Of a stretch of DNA of 64,000 nucleotides, positions 35,876-45,005 are shown one piece after another; the first letter of the stretch is position 1, and the number at the start of each line of letters is the position of its first letter. This DNA comes from CALCKU01 sp964607445. Its GTDB lineage: Bacteria; Pseudomonadota; Alphaproteobacteria; Caulobacterales; Maricaulaceae. The stretch is taken from assembly GCA_964607445.1 (NCBI GenBank), contig CAZSKN010000006.1:37073-101072 (forward strand). Reading direction: 5' to 3'. Position numbers and translations under genes: made by a program. The notes below the pieces were generated by a model, which was not told the origin of the DNA, ran no database searches, and saw only the letters and a list, made by a program, of their open reading frames with translations.

Positions 35876-36705
35876 CCCCTCTTAAAACGCCCATGACGCT
35901 CACGGGTGATACACCCTATAGCAAAATAAAAGCCTTAATGACCCGTTTGCGCGACCCTGAAACAGGATGCCCATGGGATTCAGTACAGACCTTTGAAAGT
36001 ATAGCCCCCTATACAATTGAAGAAGCCTATGAGGTCAATGACGCGATAGAGCGGTACGATATGCACGACCTTAAAGACGAGCTTGGCGACCTATTATTTC
36101 AAATTTTATTCCACTCCAAAATTGCCGAAGAAGCCGGTTATTTTAATATGGATGATGTGTGCGAACGTCTCGTTGATAAAATGGTCTCACGACATCCACA
36201 TGTTTTTGATATCAAAGATAGTCAAGAAACAAGCGCTGCGCAAAAACAGGTTTGGGAAGACGTCAAAGCCTTAGAGCGCGTCCAAAAACTCGGCCCTGAT
36301 TCCAGCATTTTAGACGATATTGCTCGCCCCTTGCCTGCGCTTACGCGAGCCGAAAAATTGCAAAAAAGAGCTGCCAGAGTGGGTTTTGACTGGCCGGACC
36401 TGTCGGGTGTTACAGATAAAATAGCCGAAGAAGCCCGCGAAGTCAGTGACGCCATTGATACAGGTGACACAGATGCTATCGAAGATGAAATCGGAGATCT
36501 TTTGTTTTCAATTACAAATCTCGCGCGGCGAATGAAAATTGATCCAGAGCGAGCATTGCGCAGAACTAATCGCAAATTTACAAGCCGTTTTCAATATATA
36601 GAAGCTCAAGCTAAATTAACGGATCGAGACATTTCCGACCTTACATTGAATGAAATGGAAGCCTATTGGCAAGATGCCAAGAAAAAAAACCCATCACATA
36701 TTTAA
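35872..36705 (+). CDS. mazG: Nucleoside triphosphate pyrophosphohydrolase
   Basis: A 277-residue protein with two MazG domains. The first has LRDPETGCPWDSVQTFES and EEAYEVNDAI followed by DELGDLLFQILFHS; the second repeats EEAREVSDAI and DEIGDLLFSITNLAR. The EExxE and ExxD residues bind magnesium. It hydrolyses NTPs and dNTPs to monophosphates, as housecleaning or (p)ppGpp-linked control. Its start overlaps ccmD and its 3' end overlaps the convergent hflX by 4 bases. MazG next to hflX-hfq is common in alphaproteobacteria. Confidence 0.95.
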   Translation: MTPLKTPMTLTGDTPYSKIKALMTRLRDPETGCPWDSVQTFESIAPYTIEEAYEVNDAIERYDMHDLKDELGDLLFQILFHSKIAEEAGYFNMDDVCERLVDKMVSRHPHVFDIKDSQETSAAQKQVWEDVKALERVQKLGPDSSILDDIARPLPALTRAEKLQKRAARVGFDWPDLSGVTDKIAEEAREVSDAIDTGDTDAIEDEIGDLLFSITNLARRMKIDPERALRRTNRKFTSRFQYIEAQAKLTDRDISDLTLNEMEAYWQDAKKKNPSHI

Positions 36706-38015
36706 GCGACAAGTTTCGGATAACGCGCCCGAAATTTTCCAATATCGGCTTGTGATAATCTCACCGTCATTTCACATAAACCGCTACGCCGGGTATCTTC
36801 GCGCAATACGGTTCCATTTTGATGAACCCAGGCGCGCGCTGCATAATCTTGGGGGCCGATTTTAAGGTCAAGAACCTCATCATTTTCAGTTAAAGCCTCT
36901 TCAATACGCAACCGCAAATCATCTAGCCCTGACGATTCGATACAACTCGTCAAAACGGCAGATTGCCCGTCTTCTAATAAGCTTTGAGCCTTAGCGCGCT
37001 CGGCCATAACATTTTTTTCAACACCGGATAAGAGATCTGATTTATTCCAGACCTCTAACATATTTTGTCCATATTCAGGGCCGGCCTCAATGGCTTTTAA
37101 AACCTCAAGAACATCCTCTTTGCGTTGCTCCCCTAATGTATCTGAGATATCGCGCACATGAATTAATAGATCCGCCTCTTTAACCTCTTCAAGCGTGGCC
37201 CGAAATGCATCAATCAAATGCGTGGGTAGGTCAGAAATAAATCCCACAGTATCTGATAATACGGCAGGTTTGCCACTTGGCAGTTCAAGGACGCGGTGCG
37301 TTGTATCAAGAGTAGCAAATAACATGTCTTTGGCCAGAACACCGCCTGATGTTAGATGATTGAATATGCTAGACTTTCCAGCATTGGTATACCCAACAAG
37401 AGCCACAATACGTTCTGGAGCGCGTTGACGTTTAGCGCGTTGCAAGCCGCGTGTACGCCTGACACTTTCTAAATCCCGTTTCAGTCGCCCGATCTTGGTC
37501 GCAAGCATTCGCCTATCGGCCTCGATTTGGGTTTCACCTGGACCCGCCAAGAAGCCCTGCCCACCGCGTTGTCTTTCCAAATGGGTCCACGTGCGCACCA
37601 ATCTAGAACGTTCATAAATTTGACGCGCAAGTTCAACCTGCAATCGCCCCTCTTTTGTTGCAGCTCGCCGCGCAAAAATTTCTAATATCAAACCCGTGCG
37701 GTCAATAACTTTAGTATTCCAGATTTTTTCCAAATTTCGTTGCTGGATCGGTGTAATTGCGCCGTTAATAGCGATGAGCGTCGCGTCATAGGCTTTAACC
37801 CGCGCCTTAATATCGTCAATCTTACCTTTCCCAAAATAGGTACCAGCTTTAATGTCCCGCAAGGAAATAATGTCCGTATCAACAACATCAACATCTAAGG
37901 CCGTTGACAGATTAACCGCCTCTTCAAGTTCATAGGCCGCGTTTTCTGATCCAGCCCTTAGACTTTTAGGGTGCAATATAATTGCTAATTGTCGATCTTT
38001 ATCGACTTTAATCAC
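36702..38015 (-). CDS. hflX: Ribosome-associated GTPase HflX
   Basis: A 437-residue GTPase. The N-terminal HflX domain contains GKGKIDDIK and GPGETQIEADRR; the G domain has GYTNAGKSS (G1), DTVGFISDLP (G3) and WNKSDL (G4). A coiled stretch around 165-205 is rich in Arg and Lys. HflX splits stalled ribosomes under stress. The start codon is GTG, with a weak TAGGTG site before it. It follows hfq on the same strand. Confidence 0.95.
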   Translation of the reverse strand: MIKVDKDRQLAIILHPKSLRAGSENAAYELEEAVNLSTALDVDVVDTDIISLRDIKAGTYFGKGKIDDIKARVKAYDATLIAINGAITPIQQRNLEKIWNTKVIDRTGLILEIFARRAATKEGRLQVELARQIYERSRLVRTWTHLERQRGGQGFLAGPGETQIEADRRMLATKIGRLKRDLESVRRTRGLQRAKRQRAPERIVALVGYTNAGKSSIFNHLTSGGVLAKDMLFATLDTTHRVLELPSGKPAVLSDTVGFISDLPTHLIDAFRATLEEVKEADLLIHVRDISDTLGEQRKEDVLEVLKAIEAGPEYGQNMLEVWNKSDLLSGVEKNVMAERAKAQSLLEDGQSAVLTSCIESSGLDDLRLRIEEALTENDEVLDLKIGPQDYAARAWVHQNGTVLREDTRRSGLCEMTVRLSQADIGKFRARYPKLVA

Positions 38016-38049
38016 AAATCACACCTATAATAGAAGGTAATCAGCTCGA

Positions 38050-38295
38050 TTACTCCTCACTTGTTTCTTGATCAAATAATTGCACAGGCCCGCCCGGCAT
38101 AATTGTCGATATAGCGTGTTTATATACGAGCTGGATTTGCCCGTCGCGCCGTAATAAAACGCAAAAATTATCAAACCACGTAACAACGCCTTGTAATTTT
38201 ACACCATTTACCAGAAAAATCGTCAATGGCGTTTTAGTTTTACGAACAGAATTTAAAAATACATCCTGCAAATTTTGTTTTTTATCTTGCGACAT
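38050..38295 (-). CDS. hfq: RNA chaperone Hfq
   Basis: An 81-residue Sm-like protein. Sm1 includes TPLTIFLVNGVKLQGVVTWFDNF-type residues and Sm2 has YKHAIST. It forms a hexameric ring that pairs small RNAs with mRNAs. The ATG at 38295 with an AGAGGG ribosome site is chosen; the frame is open 12 codons upstream, but that stretch is unlike Hfq. It precedes hflX by 34 bases, the usual pair. Confidence 0.97.
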   Translation of the reverse strand: MSQDKKQNLQDVFLNSVRKTKTPLTIFLVNGVKLQGVVTWFDNFCVLLRRDGQIQLVYKHAISTIMPGGPVQLFDQETSEE

Positions 38296-38397
38296 GTTCA
38301 CCCTCTTTATGCAGAATCTTCTGCGGCCCACTCATTTAAGATTTAATAATCATTCCAGTCCCGAATAGGCAAGAACATAACACATATATTTTGAATA

Positions 38398-39831
38398 TTA
38401 TTGGCGCCATGTCGATGGAAAGGTCATAGCGAGCATGGCAAGCACCTCAACACGCCCCAGTAACATAACAATACTTAAGAGCAAAAGCTGAAAATTCGAG
38501 AAATCACGATAGGTTTGGGAATCAGATATAGCCTCTAATAACGGCCCCATATTCGACATCGTTGCAGCGCCGGCAATCGAGGCAGTTTCGAAATTAACCC
38601 CTGTGGCACTCAGGGCTAAGATTACCAATGCCAAGAGTAATGTATAGCCAAAGAAATACATCCAAATTGAAAGAAAGGCGCGGTCGGGGATGGTACGTCC
38701 ACGAAACTTTACCGGTAGAACACGCGATGGATGTGTCAAACGGCTCAAATCCGTAGCGACATGACGAAAGAGTAATAATATCCGGATAATTTTTACCCCT
38801 CCCGCCGTTGATAAAGCAGCTCCACCAATGAGAGCGACGAAAATTAACACGGCTGGCGGTAACATTTCCACACCAATGACATGGTAATCAAACCCCGCGG
38901 AGGAGACAAAGAAAAATGCTTCATAGGCCACAGTCGATAAATGTAATGGCCCCGTATAAAATACCCCCACCACAATCATGATACAACAAATCACAAAGAG
39001 TCCGCGTTGTTCAACATTTGTAAATAATCGACGAATAGACATCCAGCTTCGCAATCTAAATACATCCCAAAGAACCGCGATACTTATTGCCCCCAAAACA
39101 CAGGATAGGGCCATTATTGCCGCTCCAAACGGGCTCACATATTGCGCTAACACATCACTTCGCGGTGTTAGGCCTCCTGTTGATACAGACGTAAGTGAGA
39201 GACAAAGGCTCTCAAATATTGAAGTTCCACTGATGGATAAACCTAAAAAACACATAGCGCTTATACACGCATAAATTCCAGCTATGATACGTCCGATAGT
39301 CAGCAAACGCGGGAATAAGTCCCCACGTTTTAACGTAAATAAAATTGATCTGTGAATGCCCGTTCCGGTAATATTAAGCGCAGCTAAAATTACAACCGCA
39401 AAGGTGGCTGCAAACACACCGCCCCACCATTGCAAAAGACTTCTCCAGAAATGCAGGCTACGCGGTAAACTATCAGCATCGAGCGTGCTAGCCCCAGTAG
39501 TCGTGATAGCAGAAACAGCTTCAAAATAGGCGATCAACCCTGCATGCGTAACTCCAGATGTCCAATAAGGTACAGCGCAAATTACAGGTACAAGGCTCCA
39601 AAACAATAAAAGAAACCATAATGCTTCAGCGTTACTATCGCGTGCTGGAGTATTATAGCTCGTTAAGATGAATATGATTCCCAATCCACCGACCGCAATG
39701 CCAAGGCCAGCGAATTGACTCGCCAATCCAAACTCTGCGAAAAAAACGGCTGCAACGGCCGTAAGAGCGGCCATAAACGCACAGAATATCAATGTATTAC
39801 CGAGCCAAAGGATTATGCGGGTAAAAGCCAT
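38398..39831 (-). CDS. trkH: Potassium uptake protein, TrkH family
   Basis: A 477-residue membrane protein with the TrkH fold of four pore-loop repeats. The selectivity region of the first repeat reads SAITTTGASTLD and a second reads SVSTGGLTPRS; later repeats hold FFVSSAGFDY and GAATMSNMGP. It forms the potassium channel that pairs with TrkA. It starts 8 bases after trkA, so both are co-transcribed. Some of the repeats depart from strict TGG-type filters, so ion preference (K+ or Na+) is inferred. Confidence 0.92.
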   Translation of the reverse strand: MAFTRIILWLGNTLIFCAFMAALTAVAAVFFAEFGLASQFAGLGIAVGGLGIIFILTSYNTPARDSNAEALWFLLLFWSLVPVICAVPYWTSGVTHAGLIAYFEAVSAITTTGASTLDADSLPRSLHFWRSLLQWWGGVFAATFAVVILAALNITGTGIHRSILFTLKRGDLFPRLLTIGRIIAGIYACISAMCFLGLSISGTSIFESLCLSLTSVSTGGLTPRSDVLAQYVSPFGAAIMALSCVLGAISIAVLWDVFRLRSWMSIRRLFTNVEQRGLFVICCIMIVVGVFYTGPLHLSTVAYEAFFFVSSAGFDYHVIGVEMLPPAVLIFVALIGGAALSTAGGVKIIRILLLFRHVATDLSRLTHPSRVLPVKFRGRTIPDRAFLSIWMYFFGYTLLLALVILALSATGVNFETASIAGAATMSNMGPLLEAISDSQTYRDFSNFQLLLLSIVMLLGRVEVLAMLAMTFPSTWRQ

Positions 39832-39839
39832 AATTCGGC

Positions 39840-41213
39840 CTAATAATAATCCGAGCTTACACGGAAGAGATTTTCCACATGTTTTGAAGCTTCGCGCTCT
39901 GCCAATAAAACAATTTTATCCCCCGGTTTTACAACGTAATCGGGTTCCGGATAAATAACATCACCTTTATGGATAATCGCCCCCACTACAATACCTTCAA
40001 CCAAACCGATATCTTCAAACGATTTGCCGGACATAGGTGATGTGTCTAAAACTTCGCCTTCCAAAACTTCAGCCCCGCCCTCATCAATCGTAAACACATC
40101 GAGAATACGTCCGCGCCGCACGTGACGCAGAATTGAAGAGACGGTCGTTGCGCGCGGGTCAATAACAATGTCTATATCAACTTCGGATTTCAAGTCTTGC
40201 ATTGACATATCATTAATAAGGCTACCTGCATATTTTGCCCCAAGCTTTTTTGCCAAAATACCCGCCAATAAATTAATCTTGTCATCATCCGTCAGACATA
40301 AAACCATTTCTGCCGTCGCAACGCCGGCCTCCAGCTGAATATCCGCATTCATGGCATCGCCATTGAGAATAACCGTTTTCTTTAAACTCTCAGCGGCGAT
40401 CTCTGCCCGTTCCCGGTCAATCTCGATTACCCGTGTCCGAACACCGGGAACACTCTCCAGTTCGCGCGCAACATAAGCGCCAACATTACCCGCACCTATA
40501 ATCACGATATGACGCGCTTTTTCTTCACGTGAACCAATAATATCTAAAAGACGCGTCGTATGTTCCGTCCGAACAAGAAAATACGCATTATCCCCCACAT
40601 CTAAAGGATCATCTTCTGTGGGTGCAAAAACGTCCCCGTCCCGTTTCACACCCATAATAACGGCATGCAGACCGGGGAAAAGATTTGGGATTTGCCGTAA
40701 TGGAACATCTGTTATCGGGCAATCTTCCTCAATGGTCACACCGATGAGTTGTACGCGCCCATTCGCAAAAGGTACGACATCAAAAGCCCCCGGCGTATTT
40801 AAGCGTCTTAATATCGCTTTACCGATTTCAATTTCCGGTGAAATAATAATATCAATAGGCATGTTCTGCGTACTATAAAGATCATTCCATTCGTTTTCGA
40901 GATAGCTTTGCGCGCGCACACGGGCCACTTTTGTCGGAACGGCGAACAATGAATGCGCAACCTGACAGGACACCATATTAACTTCATCCGAATAGGTGAC
41001 GGCGATAATCATATCGGCATCTTCTACACCTGCACGTTTCAAAACATCAGGGTGCGCTCCGTGCCCGACCACTCCACGAACATCAAGCTCAGTCGTTATA
41101 CGACGAATAAGTTCAGAGGATAGATCAACGATAGTGACAACATTATTCTCGTTCGCCAAACGGCTCGCAATACCTTGCCCAACCCGCCCTGCACCACATA
41201 TGATAACTTTCAT
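39840..41213 (-). CDS. trkA: Potassium uptake regulator TrkA
   Basis: A 457-residue cytoplasmic protein with two RCK units. Each has a Rossmann loop (IICGAGRVGQGIASRL, residues 3-18, and IVIIGAGNVGAYVARELE, about 233-250) followed by a TrkA-C domain. It binds NAD(H) and nucleotides to gate TrkH. A GAGGGA ribosome site precedes the ATG. It follows ntrX by 12 bases; the ntrX-trkA neighbourhood is conserved in alphaproteobacteria. Confidence 0.95.
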   Translation of the reverse strand: MKVIICGAGRVGQGIASRLANENNVVTIVDLSSELIRRITTELDVRGVVGHGAHPDVLKRAGVEDADMIIAVTYSDEVNMVSCQVAHSLFAVPTKVARVRAQSYLENEWNDLYSTQNMPIDIIISPEIEIGKAILRRLNTPGAFDVVPFANGRVQLIGVTIEEDCPITDVPLRQIPNLFPGLHAVIMGVKRDGDVFAPTEDDPLDVGDNAYFLVRTEHTTRLLDIIGSREEKARHIVIIGAGNVGAYVARELESVPGVRTRVIEIDRERAEIAAESLKKTVILNGDAMNADIQLEAGVATAEMVLCLTDDDKINLLAGILAKKLGAKYAGSLINDMSMQDLKSEVDIDIVIDPRATTVSSILRHVRRGRILDVFTIDEGGAEVLEGEVLDTSPMSGKSFEDIGLVEGIVVGAIIHKGDVIYPEPDYVVKPGDKIVLLAEREASKHVENLFRVSSDYY

Positions 41214-41225
41214 AGCTATGTTCCC

Positions 41226-42638
41226 TCAAGACCCACTCACTTCTTTAGGTGATGAATCGGCTGTACGATTACCCGCTTGTACACCCAAGGATTTCAGTTT
41301 TCTATGCAAAGCTGATCTTTCCATCCCCACAAATGCGGCTGTTTTTGAAATATTTCCGCCAAATCGCTCGATTTGTGCTTGTAAATATTCGCGTTCAAAA
41401 TGCTCGCGCGCATCCCGCAAGGGCATTGCGATAACCCGCTCACGCCCACGTGGACTTCCTGCGGATCGCACAACAGAAACCTCAGACGGTAATGTTTCAA
41501 GGGTAATCGGTTGCGTAGGATCCCCTGTCGCCAAAATAAGTAAGCGTTCGACATTATTTCGCAATTGACGCACGTTTCCCGGCCAATCATGGGCTTGTAG
41601 TGCAGCCATAGCATCATCACCAATTTTACGCGGCGGCAGACCCGTTGACGCGGCCAATTGCTCGATAAAATACTCGACTAATTCCGGAATATCTTCACGC
41701 CGTTCCGATAAAGCTGAAACTTCAAGGGGCATTACATTCAGCCTATGGTACAAATCCTCGCGGAACCGCCCCAAACGTGATTCAGTCTCCAAATCTCTTG
41801 ATGTCGACGTCACAACACGCACATCCACCTGCACATCATCTTCACCACCAATACGTTGAAAACGTTGTTCAACAAGTAGACGTAACAACTTCCCTTGTGT
41901 TTCAAGTGGCATATCGGCAACTTCATCAAGATATAAAGTGCCATAATGTGCTTTTTCTAATAATCCGATTTTGATCGAAACCCCATCATCGTCAACAGAA
42001 CCGAACAGCTCTTGCTCGACCCGTTCCGGAACCATAGAGGCAGCATTGACCGCCTTAAAGGGACCATTTGCCCGCCCAGACTGCGCGTGCATCAAACGCG
42101 CAATAAGTTCTTTACCTGAGCCAGACGGTCCCGAAATTAATATACGGCTATTTGTCGGAGCAATTTTTGCAATCTTATGACGTAGCTGGGTAATGTGGGT
42201 TGACGTACCCACCAATTTATTTGCGCGTGGGGCTTTACCTTTTAATTCTTCATTTTCTTGGCGTAAGCGTGCATTTTCCAAAGCACGTCCGACTGTTACA
42301 AGCAGTTTCTCAGCTTTAAAAGGCTTTACGATATAATCAAAAGCCCCTTTACGAATGGCCGAAACCGCCGTTTCCACTGTACCGTGACCGCTGATAACAA
42401 TAACGGGTAAATTTGGATGGCTGACCTTTAGACTATCCAAAACCTCGATCCCATCCATTGCGCTACCTTTTAACCACACATCCAAAACGACGAGGGACGG
42501 CCTTCGGGATTTAACCGCAGCAAATACTTCATCACTCGATGATGCTTCCCTGACATCATAGCCTTCGTCCGATAATATACCCGCAACCATGGCGCGGATA
42601 TCTTCTTCATCTTCAACAATTAAAATATCATATTTCAT
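41226..42638 (-). CDS. ntrX: Response regulator NtrX
   Basis: A 470-residue NtrC-type regulator: receiver (phospho-acceptor D53, K105 in VKPF), AAA+ domain (Walker A GPSGSGKE at 170-177, Walker B TLYLDEV near 234-240) and a Fis-type HTH (RFGGNISKTAAFVGMERSALHRKLKSLG-like end). The GAFTGA loop that touches sigma-54 is missing: after ELFG (210-213) the chain reads SVDDDGVSIKIGLLEKA. This is known in several alphaproteobacterial NtrX proteins, which act without sigma-54. It is paired with NtrY, whose gene ends 3 bases upstream. Likely role: redox, envelope or nitrogen control. Confidence 0.93.
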   Translation of the reverse strand: MKYDILIVEDEEDIRAMVAGILSDEGYDVREASSSDEVFAAVKSRRPSLVVLDVWLKGSAMDGIEVLDSLKVSHPNLPVIVISGHGTVETAVSAIRKGAFDYIVKPFKAEKLLVTVGRALENARLRQENEELKGKAPRANKLVGTSTHITQLRHKIAKIAPTNSRILISGPSGSGKELIARLMHAQSGRANGPFKAVNAASMVPERVEQELFGSVDDDGVSIKIGLLEKAHYGTLYLDEVADMPLETQGKLLRLLVEQRFQRIGGEDDVQVDVRVVTSTSRDLETESRLGRFREDLYHRLNVMPLEVSALSERREDIPELVEYFIEQLAASTGLPPRKIGDDAMAALQAHDWPGNVRQLRNNVERLLILATGDPTQPITLETLPSEVSVVRSAGSPRGRERVIAMPLRDAREHFEREYLQAQIERFGGNISKTAAFVGMERSALHRKLKSLGVQAGNRTADSSPKEVSGS

Positions 42639-42641
42639 ATT

Positions 42642-44900
42642 TTATCCATTCGCGGTCATAGCGCTATCATGTTCTTGGAAAGCCGAAAGTTCGCCCGGGA
42701 GGTAGAGTTGTACGCGCGCGCCTATATCGCCGTCAGGCCTCTCGCATAATAACAGGTCGCCGCCATGGTCTTCTGCAATACGTTGCACAATAGCGAGTCC
42801 CAACCCTGTACCGCCTTCGCGGGTTGTTACATATGGTTCTAGCAATCTGTCTTTATCCGATTGCGGCCAACCAATACCATTATCAGTAAAAGATAGAATG
42901 ATTGTTTCGCCGACCTTGTCCAATTGTGTTCGAATTTCCCCCCCCAAAGCCATATTGCCGTCTGCATCATGCCGACGTCCAATAGACTCTGCTGCATTTT
43001 TATAAATATTGACAATAGCTTGGGAAACTAAACGTTCGTCACAAAAAACATGAGACTCTTTGCCAATATTGTTATCAATCGGGAACGATATTTCGGGATA
43101 AGCGACACCTTGAGCAAATAAAACTTGATCCAACAGCTCTTTGATCACAATATTTTCAAAAACAGGAACCGGGCGTTTAGCAAAGGCAGAAAACGCATCC
43201 ACCATTTTTTCTAAACTCGTCACCTGTCGGATTATCGTCTGCGTGCAATTCTCAAATACAGCGGGATCAGATTTGACCTCGTGCTTATATTTACGCTCCA
43301 ACCGCTCTGCGGATAATTGTATCGGGGTGAGCGGGTTTTTTATTTCATGAGCAATACGGCGCGCAACTTCGCGCCACGCAGAATGTCTTTGCGCGCTGAC
43401 TAACCGCGTCATATCGTCAAATGTCAACACCCACCCCGTATCATCCCGTACGCCTTGATAGGCGGATACATGTAAGTCAAAATTACGGGTTTGCGTATTG
43501 ATTTGAAAATTGACCTGATCCTCAGCCGTACCTGTAATGTTTTCTCTGGCGGCCTGAAATGCGGGAGTAAATTCGGTCAGAATTTTATCTAAAGGTTGTC
43601 CAACCAATTGACGAGACGTAAGGTCAAGCAAACGTTCGGCTGAATCATTGACTACAGAAATACGCCCCTCTTGTGTTAAACCTATAACACCCGCCCGTAC
43701 CCCTGATAAAACGGCTTCGGAAAATTGTCGCCGCTGTTCAGAAATATCATGCTCGCGAATTAATTCATCACGCTGGGAACGTAACTGCCGGGTCATCCTG
43801 TTAAAAGCACTACCGAGGTCAGAGATTTCACCCCACTGCCCGCCAACGTGCACTCGCGCGGATAAATTACCCTCACGCACGTCTTCGGCCGCTTCCACTA
43901 AACGCCCAATAGGATCCAGAATGCGATTAGCAAGAATGAAACCCAACCAAATGGCTGCAAATAATAAAAGCAAAGCCGTTTCAACAAAGGTAAGAAAAAA
44001 TATCTTGTTAAATAAAAACTGGTCAGAATTAAACTTATCTAGGGACTGGCTGGCTTTATCAATACCGTTCATGCTCGACAAAACCGGACTTTGGGACTTG
44101 AGGAATTGTCCGACATATAGATACACATCATCATAGTTTTCCAATCGCGTTAACCCCACGAGAAAATCGATCTCGTCTTGACTTTGAAATGCAATCTTTC
44201 CCGGGGCCTCCAAAGCCTCAAATGCAGCTAAAGTCGGAACCTTTAATTCAGGCGCTCGCGGCCCTTCTACGCGCGCTAAGACATCTCCGTCCTGCGTTAA
44301 AATATAGAGAACATCCATCCCGCGTGTCCGTGCAATTTTTTGAATATTTGCAGTTAATGTAATCCGGTGGGAGAGAACGCTCTCGCTATCATCTAGAGCT
44401 ATTTTAGCCGCATTTACGTTGCGAACTAAATCTTGTAATTGTTCTGACAAATAATCATTCAAGAACTCACGCGCCTGATTCATATTTGTCCGTACATTTT
44501 CACCAAAGAGATCATTAATATTCCGACTTATTAATGTAGTAGAAAACCCGCCGACCAGAATAGCCGGCAATAACGCCGCAAGGCTGAAAATCATGACGAA
44601 TCTACGGTGTAACAGCGGTATAGATAAGGCTCTTTGCGTCGAAAATAATGCCTGCCAAACCCGTAAAAGGATATATACGCCTAAAAACGCAATCAAAGGC
44701 AGGTTAAACAATAATATTGTATAGGCTTGTTCGGCCTGCACTGAATTGCTCGATAAAGAATAGAGCGTCCCCAATACAGTTAAAAATATGGCCGCGAAAA
44801 AAAACGTAACAAATATAGCTGATTGGAAAATTTCCGGTGTCCGGAAAGCTCTGGGAAGCACTTGAGTATTTTTAATACGGATACCCGTTTCGGAGTTCAT
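42642..44900 (-). CDS. ntrY: Sensor histidine kinase NtrY
   Basis: About 752 residues: three to four N-terminal helices, an extracytoplasmic sensor region, a further helix, HAMP (RILDPIGRLVEAAEDVREGN), PAS, HisKA with the phospho-His in RRIAHEIKNPLTPIQLS and HATPase_c with FTDNGIGWP and EGGTGLGLAIV. It phosphorylates NtrX. I prefer the ATG at 44900; the frame opens four codons earlier with TTG. The ntrC stop lies 105 bases upstream, so ntrYX may have its own promoter. Confidence 0.94.
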   Translation of the reverse strand: MNSETGIRIKNTQVLPRAFRTPEIFQSAIFVTFFFAAIFLTVLGTLYSLSSNSVQAEQAYTILLFNLPLIAFLGVYILLRVWQALFSTQRALSIPLLHRRFVMIFSLAALLPAILVGGFSTTLISRNINDLFGENVRTNMNQAREFLNDYLSEQLQDLVRNVNAAKIALDDSESVLSHRITLTANIQKIARTRGMDVLYILTQDGDVLARVEGPRAPELKVPTLAAFEALEAPGKIAFQSQDEIDFLVGLTRLENYDDVYLYVGQFLKSQSPVLSSMNGIDKASQSLDKFNSDQFLFNKIFFLTFVETALLLLFAAIWLGFILANRILDPIGRLVEAAEDVREGNLSARVHVGGQWGEISDLGSAFNRMTRQLRSQRDELIREHDISEQRRQFSEAVLSGVRAGVIGLTQEGRISVVNDSAERLLDLTSRQLVGQPLDKILTEFTPAFQAARENITGTAEDQVNFQINTQTRNFDLHVSAYQGVRDDTGWVLTFDDMTRLVSAQRHSAWREVARRIAHEIKNPLTPIQLSAERLERKYKHEVKSDPAVFENCTQTIIRQVTSLEKMVDAFSAFAKRPVPVFENIVIKELLDQVLFAQGVAYPEISFPIDNNIGKESHVFCDERLVSQAIVNIYKNAAESIGRRHDADGNMALGGEIRTQLDKVGETIILSFTDNGIGWPQSDKDRLLEPYVTTREGGTGLGLAIVQRIAEDHGGDLLLCERPDGDIGARVQLYLPGELSAFQEHDSAMTANG

Positions 44901-45005
44901 ACATATCAACAATGACGCGCTTTGGACGCAATATGTTACTTCTTTACCTCAGTGTTGCAAAAAATCAACTCACTAATCATATAAGAAAGACGATAATTTG
45001 AACAG

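Noticed and set aside
40996..41568. 190-codon forward frame across trkA and ntrX
   Set aside because: Antisense to two well-supported genes; Ser/Arg/Pro-rich composition is typical of a shadow frame.
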